Assembly (NCBI RefSeq): GCF_003993795.1
Contig: NZ_RWKV01000008.1
Coordinates: 1,178,001-1,242,000, forward strand
DNA length: 64,000 nt
From: Aquabacter cavernae
Lineage (GTDB): Bacteria; Pseudomonadota; Alphaproteobacteria; Rhizobiales; Xanthobacteraceae
Direction: 5' to 3'
A program made the position numbers and the translations under genes. Each line of letters opens with the position of its first letter. The first letter of the stretch is position 1. The notes beneath the pieces were generated by a model. The model was given only the letters and a program-made list of their open reading frames with translations, did not search any database and was not told the origin of the DNA. This document shows, one piece after another, positions 26,188 to 35,187 of this stretch.

Positions 26188-27825
26188 TCAGATGAGCGGG
26201 GGCACGTCGTTGGTGATGGGCACCTCGATCACCAGCGGGCCGGGACCGGAGAAGCCCGCCTTCACCCGCGCCTTCAGCACCTCCAGGTCGGAAATGCGCT
26301 CGGCCTCGCAGCCGAAGCCCTTGGCGAGGCTGACGATGTCGAGGCCGGGAATGTCGAGGCCCGGCACGCCGGGGGTCTCTTCGAGCACCGCGAACGACTT
26401 AAGGATGCCGTACTGCCCGTTGCGCAGCACGATATAGACGATGGGCAGCTTGCTCTGGGCCGCCGTGTAGAGCGCCTGGAGCGAATATTGAAACGAGCCG
26501 TCGCCCACGATCATGATGACCGGGCGATTGCGCCCCGTGTCCCGCTCGCCCAGGGCGATGCCCACGGAGGCGGGCAGGTTCCAGCCGAGGCCGCCGCTGG
26601 CGAAAGTGAAGAAGGTCTGCGGCTCAGTGATGGGCCACCAGCGGTGCAGGTCCGCGAGGTTGGAGGGGGATTCCTCCACCAGCACGCAATGGTCGGGCCG
26701 CACCTCGGCGAGCGCCGCGAACACGTCGGCGGCGGTGTGCACGCCGTCCTTGCCGCCGGGGGCGTCCTCGGGATGGCAGGCCGGATGGGGCGCCATGCGG
26801 TGGGGGAGAGCGGCGGGCGTCGCCTTGGCCGCGCCGGGCTTCACCAGCTCCACGAGGGCGCGGGTGGCGAGCACGGCGTCGGAAACCAGGCTGTCGCCCA
26901 CGGGCGCGCGGGAGGTCTCGCCCGGATCGTCCGAAATGTGCAGCAGGCGCATGCCCTCGGGCAGATAGGGGCCGGGCACATAAGGATAATAGCGGAACAC
27001 GGGGGCGCCGATGACGATGGCCACGTCATGGCCCTTGAGCCGGTCGGACAGGGGCCCGGTGGCGAAGGGCAGGCCGCCCACATAGAGGGGGTGATCTTCC
27101 GGGAAGGGCGTGCGCTCGCTGGCGGGGGCGGCGAAGACGGCGGCGTTCAGCTTCTCCGCCAGCGCCACCGCATCCGCCCATCCATTGCCCCGGTCGATGG
27201 CCGCGCCGAAGATCAGCGCGGGCGATTTGGCGCCGGAGAGGATGTCGGCGAATTCCTTCAGCCGGTCGAGATCGGGGGCGACGCGATGGCCGAGGGTGCG
27301 CACCACGGCCGGGCCATTGCAGGGCTTGTCCCAGTCGTCCAGCGGCAAGGAGAGGAAGACCGGCCCGGCGGGCGCCTGAACGGCGGTGGCATAGGCACGC
27401 ATGAAGGCCGCGGGCACGTCCTCGGCGCGGGTGGGCTCATAGGCCCACTTCACCCAGGGGCGCGGCAGCATGGTGGAATCCACGTTCGTCAGCCACGGCT
27501 CCATGAGCAGCATCTCGCGGGTCTGCTGGCCGGCGGTGACGATGAGCGGGGTCTTGTTGAGGCTCGCCGTGATGAGGTTGCCCATCGCGTTGCCGAGGCC
27601 GGCGGCGGTGTGGACATTCACGATGGCCGGCTTGCCGGTGGCCTGGGCATAGCCGTCCGCGATGGCGATGGCGGAGGCTTCCTGGAGGGCGAGGTGATAG
27701 GTGAAGTCGGCCGGGAAATCCTTGAGGAAGGTCTCCTCGGTGGAGCCCGGATTGCCGAAGAAGGTGGTGAGGCCGAGCTGGCGGAGAAGATCGTATGTGA
27801 CGGTGCGCACGGTCGAACTGGACAT
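26188..27825 (-). CDS. Benzoylformate decarboxylase-like TPP enzyme
   Basis: A 545-aa thiamine-diphosphate enzyme of the acetohydroxyacid synthase superfamily. Its features match benzoylformate decarboxylase: GNPGSTEETF near residue 25 (Ser of the active site), ALQEASAIAIADGYA (the glutamate that activates TPP), VHTAAGLGNAMG (active-site His) and the TPP-binding GDGSFQYSLQALYTAAQ. It would convert a 2-keto acid to an aldehyde and carbon dioxide. Substrate identity is uncertain, and oxalyl-CoA decarboxylase-like or other 2-keto acid activities are alternatives. The ATG at 27825 follows GGGAGGT. The downstream AKR gene is 110 bp away. Confidence 0.82.
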   Translation of the reverse strand: MSSSTVRTVTYDLLRQLGLTTFFGNPGSTEETFLKDFPADFTYHLALQEASAIAIADGYAQATGKPAIVNVHTAAGLGNAMGNLITASLNKTPLIVTAGQQTREMLLMEPWLTNVDSTMLPRPWVKWAYEPTRAEDVPAAFMRAYATAVQAPAGPVFLSLPLDDWDKPCNGPAVVRTLGHRVAPDLDRLKEFADILSGAKSPALIFGAAIDRGNGWADAVALAEKLNAAVFAAPASERTPFPEDHPLYVGGLPFATGPLSDRLKGHDVAIVIGAPVFRYYPYVPGPYLPEGMRLLHISDDPGETSRAPVGDSLVSDAVLATRALVELVKPGAAKATPAALPHRMAPHPACHPEDAPGGKDGVHTAADVFAALAEVRPDHCVLVEESPSNLADLHRWWPITEPQTFFTFASGGLGWNLPASVGIALGERDTGRNRPVIMIVGDGSFQYSLQALYTAAQSKLPIVYIVLRNGQYGILKSFAVLEETPGVPGLDIPGLDIVSLAKGFGCEAERISDLEVLKARVKAGFSGPGPLVIEVPITNDVPPLI

Positions 27826-28108
27826 CTTACCTCCCTGCGGCGCGCAGTGCCGCAACCCGGCGCCCGGCGGCGACGCCCCGCCGCCCGACGCACCCCAAAC
27901 GACCGGCCGGGAACCGTATCCATCAACCGGGAAGACAGGGACTCGCATACCTAACGGCATGAGACAAGGGTTTAAGGCCGTGCGGCAGCGAGAACCAAGC
28001 GACCGGAAGCAGCCCCTAAACCCTTGATAGAGCGCGGTTCACGCCACACGACGAACCACAGGCGTGCCTCGACGCGGGTCGATCCCAGCCTCGGAAAACG
28101 GCCAAGCC

Positions 28109-29203
28109 TCAGTTGCGCAGGCCGCCCGTGACCACGCGGATCGGCGTGGTGATCACCTCGCCGATGACGCTCTCGCCCGGCTCCACGAAATTCTGCCCCG
28201 ACATGACCCGCGTGCCCAGCAACTGGACCACTTCGGGCGAGGTGGCGAACTTGGAGTGATTGAGGGAATCCCCGTTCTGCACGGCAGTGAGGTCTACCAC
28301 CGTGATGCCCTCCGCTCCTTCGAGCTGGGTGCGGTAGGGCTCCTGGGCGAGGTCCACGGCGCCCACCCGCGTGATGCCGCCGCTGATGAGCGAGGACACG
28401 CTGAGCGCGTGGTCGGTGCGCGAGACGAAGATGGTGATGGCGGGCCGCTGCGTGCCCATCTCCTCCACCTGGCGGCGGAACACGTCCACGTCCAGATCCG
28501 GCGAGGCGAGCACCACGTTGGAGATCTTGGCGGGGATGCGCCCGTCCCGCAGCGCCATCTGGCGCAGCGCCTCCACCGTCAGCCAGGCCCCCATGGAATG
28601 GGCGATGACGATCACCTCGTCCACCTTGGGGCTGCGGGCGGCGGCGGTCAGCACATAGGCAAGGTCGGAACGGGAGAAATTGGCACTCTCCCGGTCATAG
28701 ACATAATCCACGATCCGCCCGCGCGAGGGCCAGGAGAACAGCACCGGCGCGAGGCCGGAATCCATGTCGTGGACGATCTGGGCGAAGCGGAACACCGAGG
28801 AGTCAAAACGGGTGTTGAAGCCGTGGACGAACACCAGCACCCGCCGCTTGCCCGAACGGGCCAGCCAATGGCCCACATCCGACCGCGGCACGGGGGAGAT
28901 CTCCGCCACCGCGAACTCCCGGTTCGGATTGGCCTGCGGGCTCGAGGGCCATTGCAGCGAGCCGGGCGCGCGGTCGGGCGGAATGGAGACCACCACATTG
29001 GCGAAGGACAGACTGTCGCCCCGCTCGCCGCTGAACACAATGCCCGGCGCGTCGCTGGGCGCGCGGGTGGTGGCGGCGAGAATGTCCACGGTGGCAACAT
29101 TGGGGGGCAGGTCGGCGACGGGAATCATCACGCCTTCACGGGTCCCGCAGGCGGCGAGCCCGGCCATGGCCGCGACAACCATCAAGAGGCGCCTTGCGCG
29201 CAT
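28109..29203 (-). CDS. Lipoprotein alpha/beta hydrolase (DUF900 type)
   Basis: A 364-aa predicted lipoprotein: signal peptide with lipobox LAAC (Cys19), followed by an alpha/beta-hydrolase domain. Visible landmarks are VLVFVHGFNTRFDSSVFR (oxyanion region), FSWPSRG, the nucleophile elbow VIAHSMGAW, the acid in ASPDLDVDVF and a late His in SLNHSKF. It resembles the COG4782/DUF900 family, whose substrate is unknown. The ATG at 29203 directly precedes the signal peptide. It is transcribed away from the synthetase locus. Confidence 0.82.
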   Translation of the reverse strand: MRARRLLMVVAAMAGLAACGTREGVMIPVADLPPNVATVDILAATTRAPSDAPGIVFSGERGDSLSFANVVVSIPPDRAPGSLQWPSSPQANPNREFAVAEISPVPRSDVGHWLARSGKRRVLVFVHGFNTRFDSSVFRFAQIVHDMDSGLAPVLFSWPSRGRIVDYVYDRESANFSRSDLAYVLTAAARSPKVDEVIVIAHSMGAWLTVEALRQMALRDGRIPAKISNVVLASPDLDVDVFRRQVEEMGTQRPAITIFVSRTDHALSVSSLISGGITRVGAVDLAQEPYRTQLEGAEGITVVDLTAVQNGDSLNHSKFATSPEVVQLLGTRVMSGQNFVEPGESVIGEVITTPIRVVTGGLRN

Positions 29204-29553
29204 GTCCCGCTCGTCTCCTCGTATCCCACTCGTCCTTAGCCGATCCCGCGCCGGAACAGAAGGCGGGGGTGACGCCATGGTTAGGGGCCGCCCCGGGCAG
29301 ACGCATGGGCCGCGCCGACATCGAACAGTCTTGAGCCGGTCCAAAGAGCTTCCGGGAAACCCTGGATTGCCAAGCATATCCTGTAAGATTATGTAATTCT
29401 CGGCCGATTATTTTTCGTATTGCCGCGCTCAACATCGCTGTTTATCTGTTTGTCGCAGCGCAGCGTCCGGCTGCTGCGTGAATTTTGAGCGACTGCGTTC
29501 ATCCTCGTGCCGCGGATACACGCGCTGCGAGCAGCGGGAAGGTACTGTTGCGC
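29204..29553. other. Divergent control region between the hydrolase and the synthetase
   Basis: About 350 bp with an AT-rich stretch at 29375-29455 that stands out against the GC-rich surroundings and probably holds the promoter of the synthetase operon. I see no clear operator palindrome and no gene. Confidence 0.4.
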
Positions 29554-32500
29554 ATGAATATTGCCACGCACGCGGACCGCCCTGGCATTCTCATCGGCCA
29601 CCGCGACCCCTCGCTGATCCGGGACGAACTGCTCCCCGAAATCTTCGCGGACACCGTGCGCCGCACGCCCGACAAGACCGCGATCATCTTCGGCACCGAG
29701 CGCGTCTCCTATGCGGAGCTGGACGCGCGGGCGAACCGCGTGGCCCACACGCTGCGTGCACGCGGCATCGGCCCCCGCGATTTCGTCGGCATCTGGATGT
29801 CGCGCTCGCTGGACCTGCATGTGGCCCTGCTGGGCATCCTGAAATGCGGCGCGGCCTATATCCCGTTCGACATGGATGCCCCGCCGGACCGCATCGGCGA
29901 GTGCCTGGGCGATTGCGAGGCCAAGCTCGTCATTATCGACGCGGTGACCAAGGCCAAGCTCGACCGCGCCCTGCCCGCCCCCGCCGAGGCGTGCCTCGAC
30001 CTTCTGGCGCAGAGCGACGACCCGACGCCCCTCGATTTGCGCGCGGACGGGCTGACCCGCTCCGATCCCGCTTATGCCATCTACACCTCGGGCTCCACGG
30101 GCAAGCCCAAGGGCATCGTCATCGAGCACCGCAACATCTGCCACCTGCTGCGCTCGGTGAACGCGGTCTACGGCTTCCGCGAGGAGGACGTGGTCTTCCA
30201 GGGCGCCTCCATCGCCTTCGACCTGTCGCTGGAAGAGATCTTCGTTCCCTATCTGGCGGGCTCGACGCTGTTCGTCGCTTCCTCCCGCGTGCTGGGCGAA
30301 GTTGAGAAGCTGCCGGCCCTCATGGCCGAAGGCGGCGTCACCGTCCTCGATACCGTGCCGACCCTGCTGGCCATGATGCCGCAGGACGTGCCGTCGCTGC
30401 GCATCATCATCCTGGGTGGCGAGGCGTGCCCGCCCTCCGTTAAGGCGCGCTGGTGCAAGCCGGGCCGGGTGGTGTTCAATTCCTACGGCCCCACCGAGGC
30501 CACCGTGGTCGCCACCGTGGACGAGGTGACCATCGACGGTCCCGTCACCATCGGCCGCCCCATCCCCAATTACACCTGCTACGTGGTGGACGAGCAGATG
30601 CAGCCCATCGCCACCGGCGAGGGCGAATTGCTGATCGGCGGGCCGGGCGTGGCGCCCGGCTATCTCAAGCGGCCAGAACTGTCCGCCGAGAAGTTCATCG
30701 CCAATCCGTTCGGCGATGCCGAGGGCGACCCCGTGCTCTATCGCTCGGGCGACGCGGTGAGCCTCACCGAGGACGGGCGCATCCTGTTCCACGGGCGCAT
30801 CGACGACCAGGTGAAGCTGCGCGGCTTCCGCATGGAGCTTGGCGAGATCGAAGCCCGCATGTCGGACCTGCCGGGCATCAACCAGGCGACCGTGGTGCTG
30901 CGCAAGGATGACGGCATCGACCGCCTGGTGGCGTTCGTGGTGATGGATTCCGGGGTTAGCCTCGACCGGGGCGCCATCCGCGCCGGGCTGAAGGCGACCC
31001 TGCCGCCTTACATGGTGCCGTCCCATTTCGAGGAGATGTCGGTCCTGCCGCGCCTCACCTCCGGCAAGGCGGACCGCAAGACCCTGAAGGTGGCCCCGCT
31101 GAGCGCCCCCGCCGAGGCGGAGGAGCAGGAGGAGCCCTCGACCGAGATCGAGGCCGCCCTGCTGGGGGCGGCAAAGCCGCTCTTCCCCGGCCAGTCCATT
31201 CCCTTCGACGCGGACTTCTTCGCCGATCTCGGCGGCCATTCGCTGCTCGCCGCCACCTTCCTGGCGAAGGTGCGCGAGAACCCGGCCCTGCCCCCGATCA
31301 CGCTGGAAGACCTCTATAGCCTGCGCACCCTGCGGGCCATCGCCGCCAAGCTGGCGGAACGCGAGAAGGCGAGCGGGCCGCGCAAGCAGCTGGACCTGTC
31401 CTTCGAGCCCCCGCCGCTGGCGCGGCGTGTCATCTGCGGCATCGCGCAGCTCTGCTGTACGCCGCTTCTGCTGCTGGCGCTCACCGGCCCCTGGCTGACC
31501 ATCTACGTCACCTACGAGATGATCTCCATCGACCAGACCATCCACTGGTACGAGGTGCTCCAGCTGATGGGCGTGTACATGTTCGTCACGTTCGGCATCA
31601 GCGTGATCGGCATCGTGGGCAAGCGCCTCGTCCTGTGGCGCGCGACGCCGGGACGCTATCCGGTCTGGGGCTTCTATTTCTTCCGCTGGTGGCTGGCCCG
31701 CCAGCTGGTGGAATTCACCCATCTCGGCCTCATGCAGGGCACGCCCCTCGCCCCCGCCACCATGCGCCTGCTGGGCGCCAAGGTGGGCAAGCGGGTGTGC
31801 ATCAGCGGCCTGCATGCGGGCGCCATCGACCTGATGGAGATCGGCGACGACGTGACCATCGGCGCGAAGGTCAGCATCGGCAATGCCGAGGTGATCGGCA
31901 ACGAACTGGTGATCGGCAAGGTGGTGATCGGCAAGGACGCCTATATCGGCACCTCCTGCGCCCTTGCCCACGACACCGAGATCGGCGAGGGGGCGGAACT
32001 CGCCGACCTCACCGCGCTCCTGCCCGGCGACCGCGTCGGCGCCTTCGAGCATTGGGACGGCTCGCCCGGCACCAAGGTCGGCACGGTGGACCCGTCCACC
32101 TGGCCCGCCTTTGCGCCGGAGCCCTCGGCCCGCGTGCAGGCGCTGCAGTCGCTCTATTATGCCGTGCTGCTGTTCGCCATGCCGGCCATCAGCCTGCTTC
32201 CCATCTTCCCGGCCTTCTACATCTTCGACCGCTATGACGCGGTGTTCCAGCAGCTCACCGGCTTCCAGTGGTATCTGCCCATCCTGGCATGGCCCACCGC
32301 CATGATCATGATGCTGGGCACCGTCATGCTGGTGACCGCCATCCGCTGGATCGTGCTGCCTTCCTCGCCGGCGGGCACCATCTCGATCCATTCCGCCTTC
32401 TACATGCGCAAATGGACCGTGGCGCTCGCCGCCGAGGTGATGCTGGAAAGCCTCTCATCGCTGTTCTCCACCATCTATATGCGCTCCTGGTATCGCCTGA

Positions 32501-33549
32501 TGGGCGCGAAGATCGGCCGCGACACGGAGATCGCCTCCAACTTCGCCGGCCGCTACGACACCATCCAGGTGGGTGAGAAGTGCTTCGTGGCGGACGAGGT
32601 GACGCTGGGCGACGAGGACGTGCGGCGCGGCTGGATGACCACCAAGATGGTCACGGTGGGCAACCAGGCCTTCATCGGCAACGATTCCGTGCTGCCGCCC
32701 GGCGCGGTGGTTCCCGACGGGGCGCTCATCGGCATCAAATCGAAGCCCCCGGCCGACGAGCCCATGCTGCCGGGTGAGATCCGCTTCGGCAGCCCGCCCA
32801 TCCGCCTGCCCGGCCGCCAGCGCTTCGACAATGCGGACGTGAACCAGACCTTCCGCCCACCGGTCTGGCGGCGCGCGCTGCGCGCGGTATTCGAGCTGTT
32901 CGCGGCCTCGCTCCCCACCATGCTGTTCATCCTCGTGGGCACCGTGACGGCGGACTATGTGCTGTTCCCCGCACTCGACGCCGCGGAAAGCTGGGGCGAG
33001 TTCCTGCCCACGTTCATCGCCGCCTGCGTCGCCTGCTCCTTCATCCTGGCGGGGGTGGTGCTGGCCATAAAATGGCTGCTCATGGGCACCTACAAGGCCG
33101 GAAACTACGGCCTCTGGTCCTGGCGGGCGCTGCGCACCGAGGCCATGACCACCCTCTACTGGGGCACGGCGGGGCGCATCCTGCTGGATGCCTTCCGCGG
33201 CACGCCCATGCTGCCCTGGGCGCTGCGCCTGTTCGGCGCGAAGATCGGCGAGGGCGTGTTCATGGACAGCACGGACATTACCGAGTTCGACTGCGTGTCC
33301 ATCGGCGACTATGCGAGCATCAACGCCACCTCCAATCTCCAGACCCATCTGTTCGAGGACCGGGTCATGAAGATCGGCCATATCGACATCGGCAAGGGCG
33401 TCACCATCGGCGCCCTCACCACCGTGCTCTACGACACCAAGGTGGGCGACTATGCCGAATTGGGCTTGCTCACCATCGTGATGAAGGGCGAGGCGATCCC
33501 CGGCAATACGCGCTGGGCGGGCGCCCCCGCCCAACCGCACAACCACTGA
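29554..33549 (+). CDS. Pls/PosA-type single-module synthetase of a poly(amino acid)
   Basis: The 1331-aa membrane protein has an adenylation domain (about 25-515; YTSGSTGKPKG near 177, NSYGPTEATV near 309, GRIDDQVKLRGFRMELGEIE near 413, K505) and a carrier domain with LGGHS (Ser563). Membrane helices alternate with three left-handed beta-helix domains, each opening with a repeated motif (LLGAKVG near 739, LMGAKIG near 981, LFGAKIG near 1225). There is no condensation or thioesterase domain. This is the layout of epsilon-poly-lysine synthetase Pls and delta-poly-ornithine synthetase PosA. By hand alignment to PheA the pocket reads D-L-E-D-I-G-S-V-V, with two extra acidic residues that suit a basic amino acid. 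GGAAGG precedes the start at an 11-nt spacing; a TTG six bases earlier is possible. Confidence 0.88.
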   Translation: MNIATHADRPGILIGHRDPSLIRDELLPEIFADTVRRTPDKTAIIFGTERVSYAELDARANRVAHTLRARGIGPRDFVGIWMSRSLDLHVALLGILKCGAAYIPFDMDAPPDRIGECLGDCEAKLVIIDAVTKAKLDRALPAPAEACLDLLAQSDDPTPLDLRADGLTRSDPAYAIYTSGSTGKPKGIVIEHRNICHLLRSVNAVYGFREEDVVFQGASIAFDLSLEEIFVPYLAGSTLFVASSRVLGEVEKLPALMAEGGVTVLDTVPTLLAMMPQDVPSLRIIILGGEACPPSVKARWCKPGRVVFNSYGPTEATVVATVDEVTIDGPVTIGRPIPNYTCYVVDEQMQPIATGEGELLIGGPGVAPGYLKRPELSAEKFIANPFGDAEGDPVLYRSGDAVSLTEDGRILFHGRIDDQVKLRGFRMELGEIEARMSDLPGINQATVVLRKDDGIDRLVAFVVMDSGVSLDRGAIRAGLKATLPPYMVPSHFEEMSVLPRLTSGKADRKTLKVAPLSAPAEAEEQEEPSTEIEAALLGAAKPLFPGQSIPFDADFFADLGGHSLLAATFLAKVRENPALPPITLEDLYSLRTLRAIAAKLAEREKASGPRKQLDLSFEPPPLARRVICGIAQLCCTPLLLLALTGPWLTIYVTYEMISIDQTIHWYEVLQLMGVYMFVTFGISVIGIVGKRLVLWRATPGRYPVWGFYFFRWWLARQLVEFTHLGLMQGTPLAPATMRLLGAKVGKRVCISGLHAGAIDLMEIGDDVTIGAKVSIGNAEVIGNELVIGKVVIGKDAYIGTSCALAHDTEIGEGAELADLTALLPGDRVGAFEHWDGSPGTKVGTVDPSTWPAFAPEPSARVQALQSLYYAVLLFAMPAISLLPIFPAFYIFDRYDAVFQQLTGFQWYLPILAWPTAMIMMLGTVMLVTAIRWIVLPSSPAGTISIHSAFYMRKWTVALAAEVMLESLSSLFSTIYMRSWYRLMGAKIGRDTEIASNFAGRYDTIQVGEKCFVADEVTLGDEDVRRGWMTTKMVTVGNQAFIGNDSVLPPGAVVPDGALIGIKSKPPADEPMLPGEIRFGSPPIRLPGRQRFDNADVNQTFRPPVWRRALRAVFELFAASLPTMLFILVGTVTADYVLFPALDAAESWGEFLPTFIAACVACSFILAGVVLAIKWLLMGTYKAGNYGLWSWRALRTEAMTTLYWGTAGRILLDAFRGTPMLPWALRLFGAKIGEGVFMDSTDITEFDCVSIGDYASINATSNLQTHLFEDRVMKIGHIDIGKGVTIGALTTVLYDTKVGDYAELGLLTIVMKGEAIPGNTRWAGAPAQPHNH

Positions 33550-33723
33550 CCGCACGGCGGCGCGCGTCCGCGCGCGCCGCCGCCCGTGACGGGTTTCGGC
33601 CCGCGGCTTCGCCCCGAACGGACCCGTCTCCGGATCGGCCCGTCCTATGATCGGCCCTCCCCGCGACCGGCACCAAGACCGGCCCCGCTCAAGGCCGGCC
33701 CCGCTCCAGACCGGACCCGCACC

Positions 33724-35187
33724 ATGACCGACGCCAAATCCGCGGGCTCCCCCTCCCCCCAAGGTCCGCCCGGCGGCACCCTCTCGCTCGCCGCCCTCGC
33801 CTGCCTGGTGGTGGGCTCCATGGTGGGCGGCGGCATCTTCTCGCTGCCCCAAGCCTTCGGCGCGGCCACCGGCATCCTCGGCGCGCTCATCGCCTGGGGG
33901 CTGGCGGGCACGGGCATGCTCATGCTCGCCTTCGTCTTCCAGGCCCTCGCCTCCCGGCGGCCGGACATCGACGCGGGCATCTATGGCTATGCCCAGGCGG
34001 GCTTCGGCTCCTATGCGGGCTTCATCGCCGCCCTCAGCTACTGGGCCAGCGCGGTGCTCGGCAACGTGGCCTTCCTGGTGCTGGTCATGTCCACGCTGGG
34101 CGCCTATGCGCCCCTCTTCGGCGACGGCGATACCCTGCCCGCTTTGTTCGGCGCCTCCGCGCTGCTCTGGCTGTTCCACATCCTGCTGCTGCGGGGCGTG
34201 AAGGAAGCGGCGGGTATCAACACCATCGTCACCATTGCGAAGCTGCTGCCCCTCGCCGCCTTCCTGCTGATCGTCGCCTATGCCTGTCGCGGCGACCTGA
34301 TGCAGGCGAATTTCTACGGCGGGGAATCCGCGTCCGTGGGCTCCATTCTGGAGCAGGTGCGCCAGACCATGCTGGTGGTGGTGTTCGTGTTCCTGGGCAT
34401 CGAGGGCGCCAGCGTCTATTCGCGCCTCGCGCGGCGGCGCGAGGATGTGGGGCGCGCCACGGTGCTCGGCTTCCTGGGCGTGCTCACCCTGTTCATGCTG
34501 GTCACGGTCCTGTCCTACGGCGTGCTGCCGCGCGCGGATCTGGCGGAGCTGCGCAACCCGTCCGTGGCGGGCGTCCTGTCGGCGGTGATCGGCGATGCGG
34601 GCACCGCCTTCGTGAGCCTCGGCGTGCTGGTCTCGGTGCTGGGCGCGTTCCTCGCCTGGTCGCTGCTGGCGGCGGAAGTGCTCTACAGCGCCGCCAAGCA
34701 CGGGACCATGCCGCGCCTGCTGGCCCGCGAGAACCGGGCCGGCGCCCCGGCGCCCGCCATCTGGGTGAGCACGCTGGCGGCCCAGTTCTTCCTGGTTCTG
34801 ACCCAATATGCCGAGTCCGCGTTCCGCTTCTTCGTGGACCTCACCAGCATCACCGCCCTCATCCCCTATCTGTTCGTGGCCGCCTTCGGCCTCATCCTCG
34901 CCCGAACCGGCCAGACCTATGAGGGACAGCCCCGCGAGCGGCGCCGGGACATGGTGCGGGCCACCCTCGCCACGCTCTGCGCCGTCGGGCTCATTTATGC
35001 GGGCGGGCTGAAGCTACTGCTGCTTTCCTCCCTCCTGTTCGCGCCGGGCACCCTGCTGTTCGTGCTGGTGCGCCGGGAACAGGGCCTCACGCTGTTCACC
35101 GTCCGCGAGGCGGCGGCGCTGGCGGTGATCGTGCTGGCGGCCCTCACCACGGTCTGGGGTCTTGCCTCGGGCGCGATCCAGCTGTGA
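33724..35187 (+). CDS. APC-family basic amino acid transporter (ArcD type)
   Basis: A 487-aa inner-membrane protein with about 12 helices. The N-terminal LVVGSMVGGGIFSLPQAF and the later FLGIEGASVYSRLARRREDVGRATVLG are typical of arginine/ornithine antiporters of the APA group. It would move arginine, ornithine or lysine. I chose the ATG at 33724 (MTDAKSAGSP) since upstream sequence is Pro/Arg-rich repeats. It sits between the synthetase and the phosphopantetheinyl transferase, whose start overlaps its stop, so a role in precursor or product transport for the polymer is likely. Direction and exact substrate are unknown. Confidence 0.85.
   Translation: MTDAKSAGSPSPQGPPGGTLSLAALACLVVGSMVGGGIFSLPQAFGAATGILGALIAWGLAGTGMLMLAFVFQALASRRPDIDAGIYGYAQAGFGSYAGFIAALSYWASAVLGNVAFLVLVMSTLGAYAPLFGDGDTLPALFGASALLWLFHILLLRGVKEAAGINTIVTIAKLLPLAAFLLIVAYACRGDLMQANFYGGESASVGSILEQVRQTMLVVVFVFLGIEGASVYSRLARRREDVGRATVLGFLGVLTLFMLVTVLSYGVLPRADLAELRNPSVAGVLSAVIGDAGTAFVSLGVLVSVLGAFLAWSLLAAEVLYSAAKHGTMPRLLARENRAGAPAPAIWVSTLAAQFFLVLTQYAESAFRFFVDLTSITALIPYLFVAAFGLILARTGQTYEGQPRERRRDMVRATLATLCAVGLIYAGGLKLLLLSSLLFAPGTLLFVLVRREQGLTLFTVREAAALAVIVLAALTTVWGLASGAIQL

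Noticed and set aside
29389-32391. 1000-codon minus-strand frame opposite the synthetase
   Set aside because: Antisense of conserved adenylation, carrier and beta-helix motifs; no recognisable domain in this frame.
29554-33549. Siderophore or peptide NRPS
   Set aside because: No condensation, thioesterase or second module; the membrane and beta-helix C-terminal half is specific to Pls/PosA-like enzymes.
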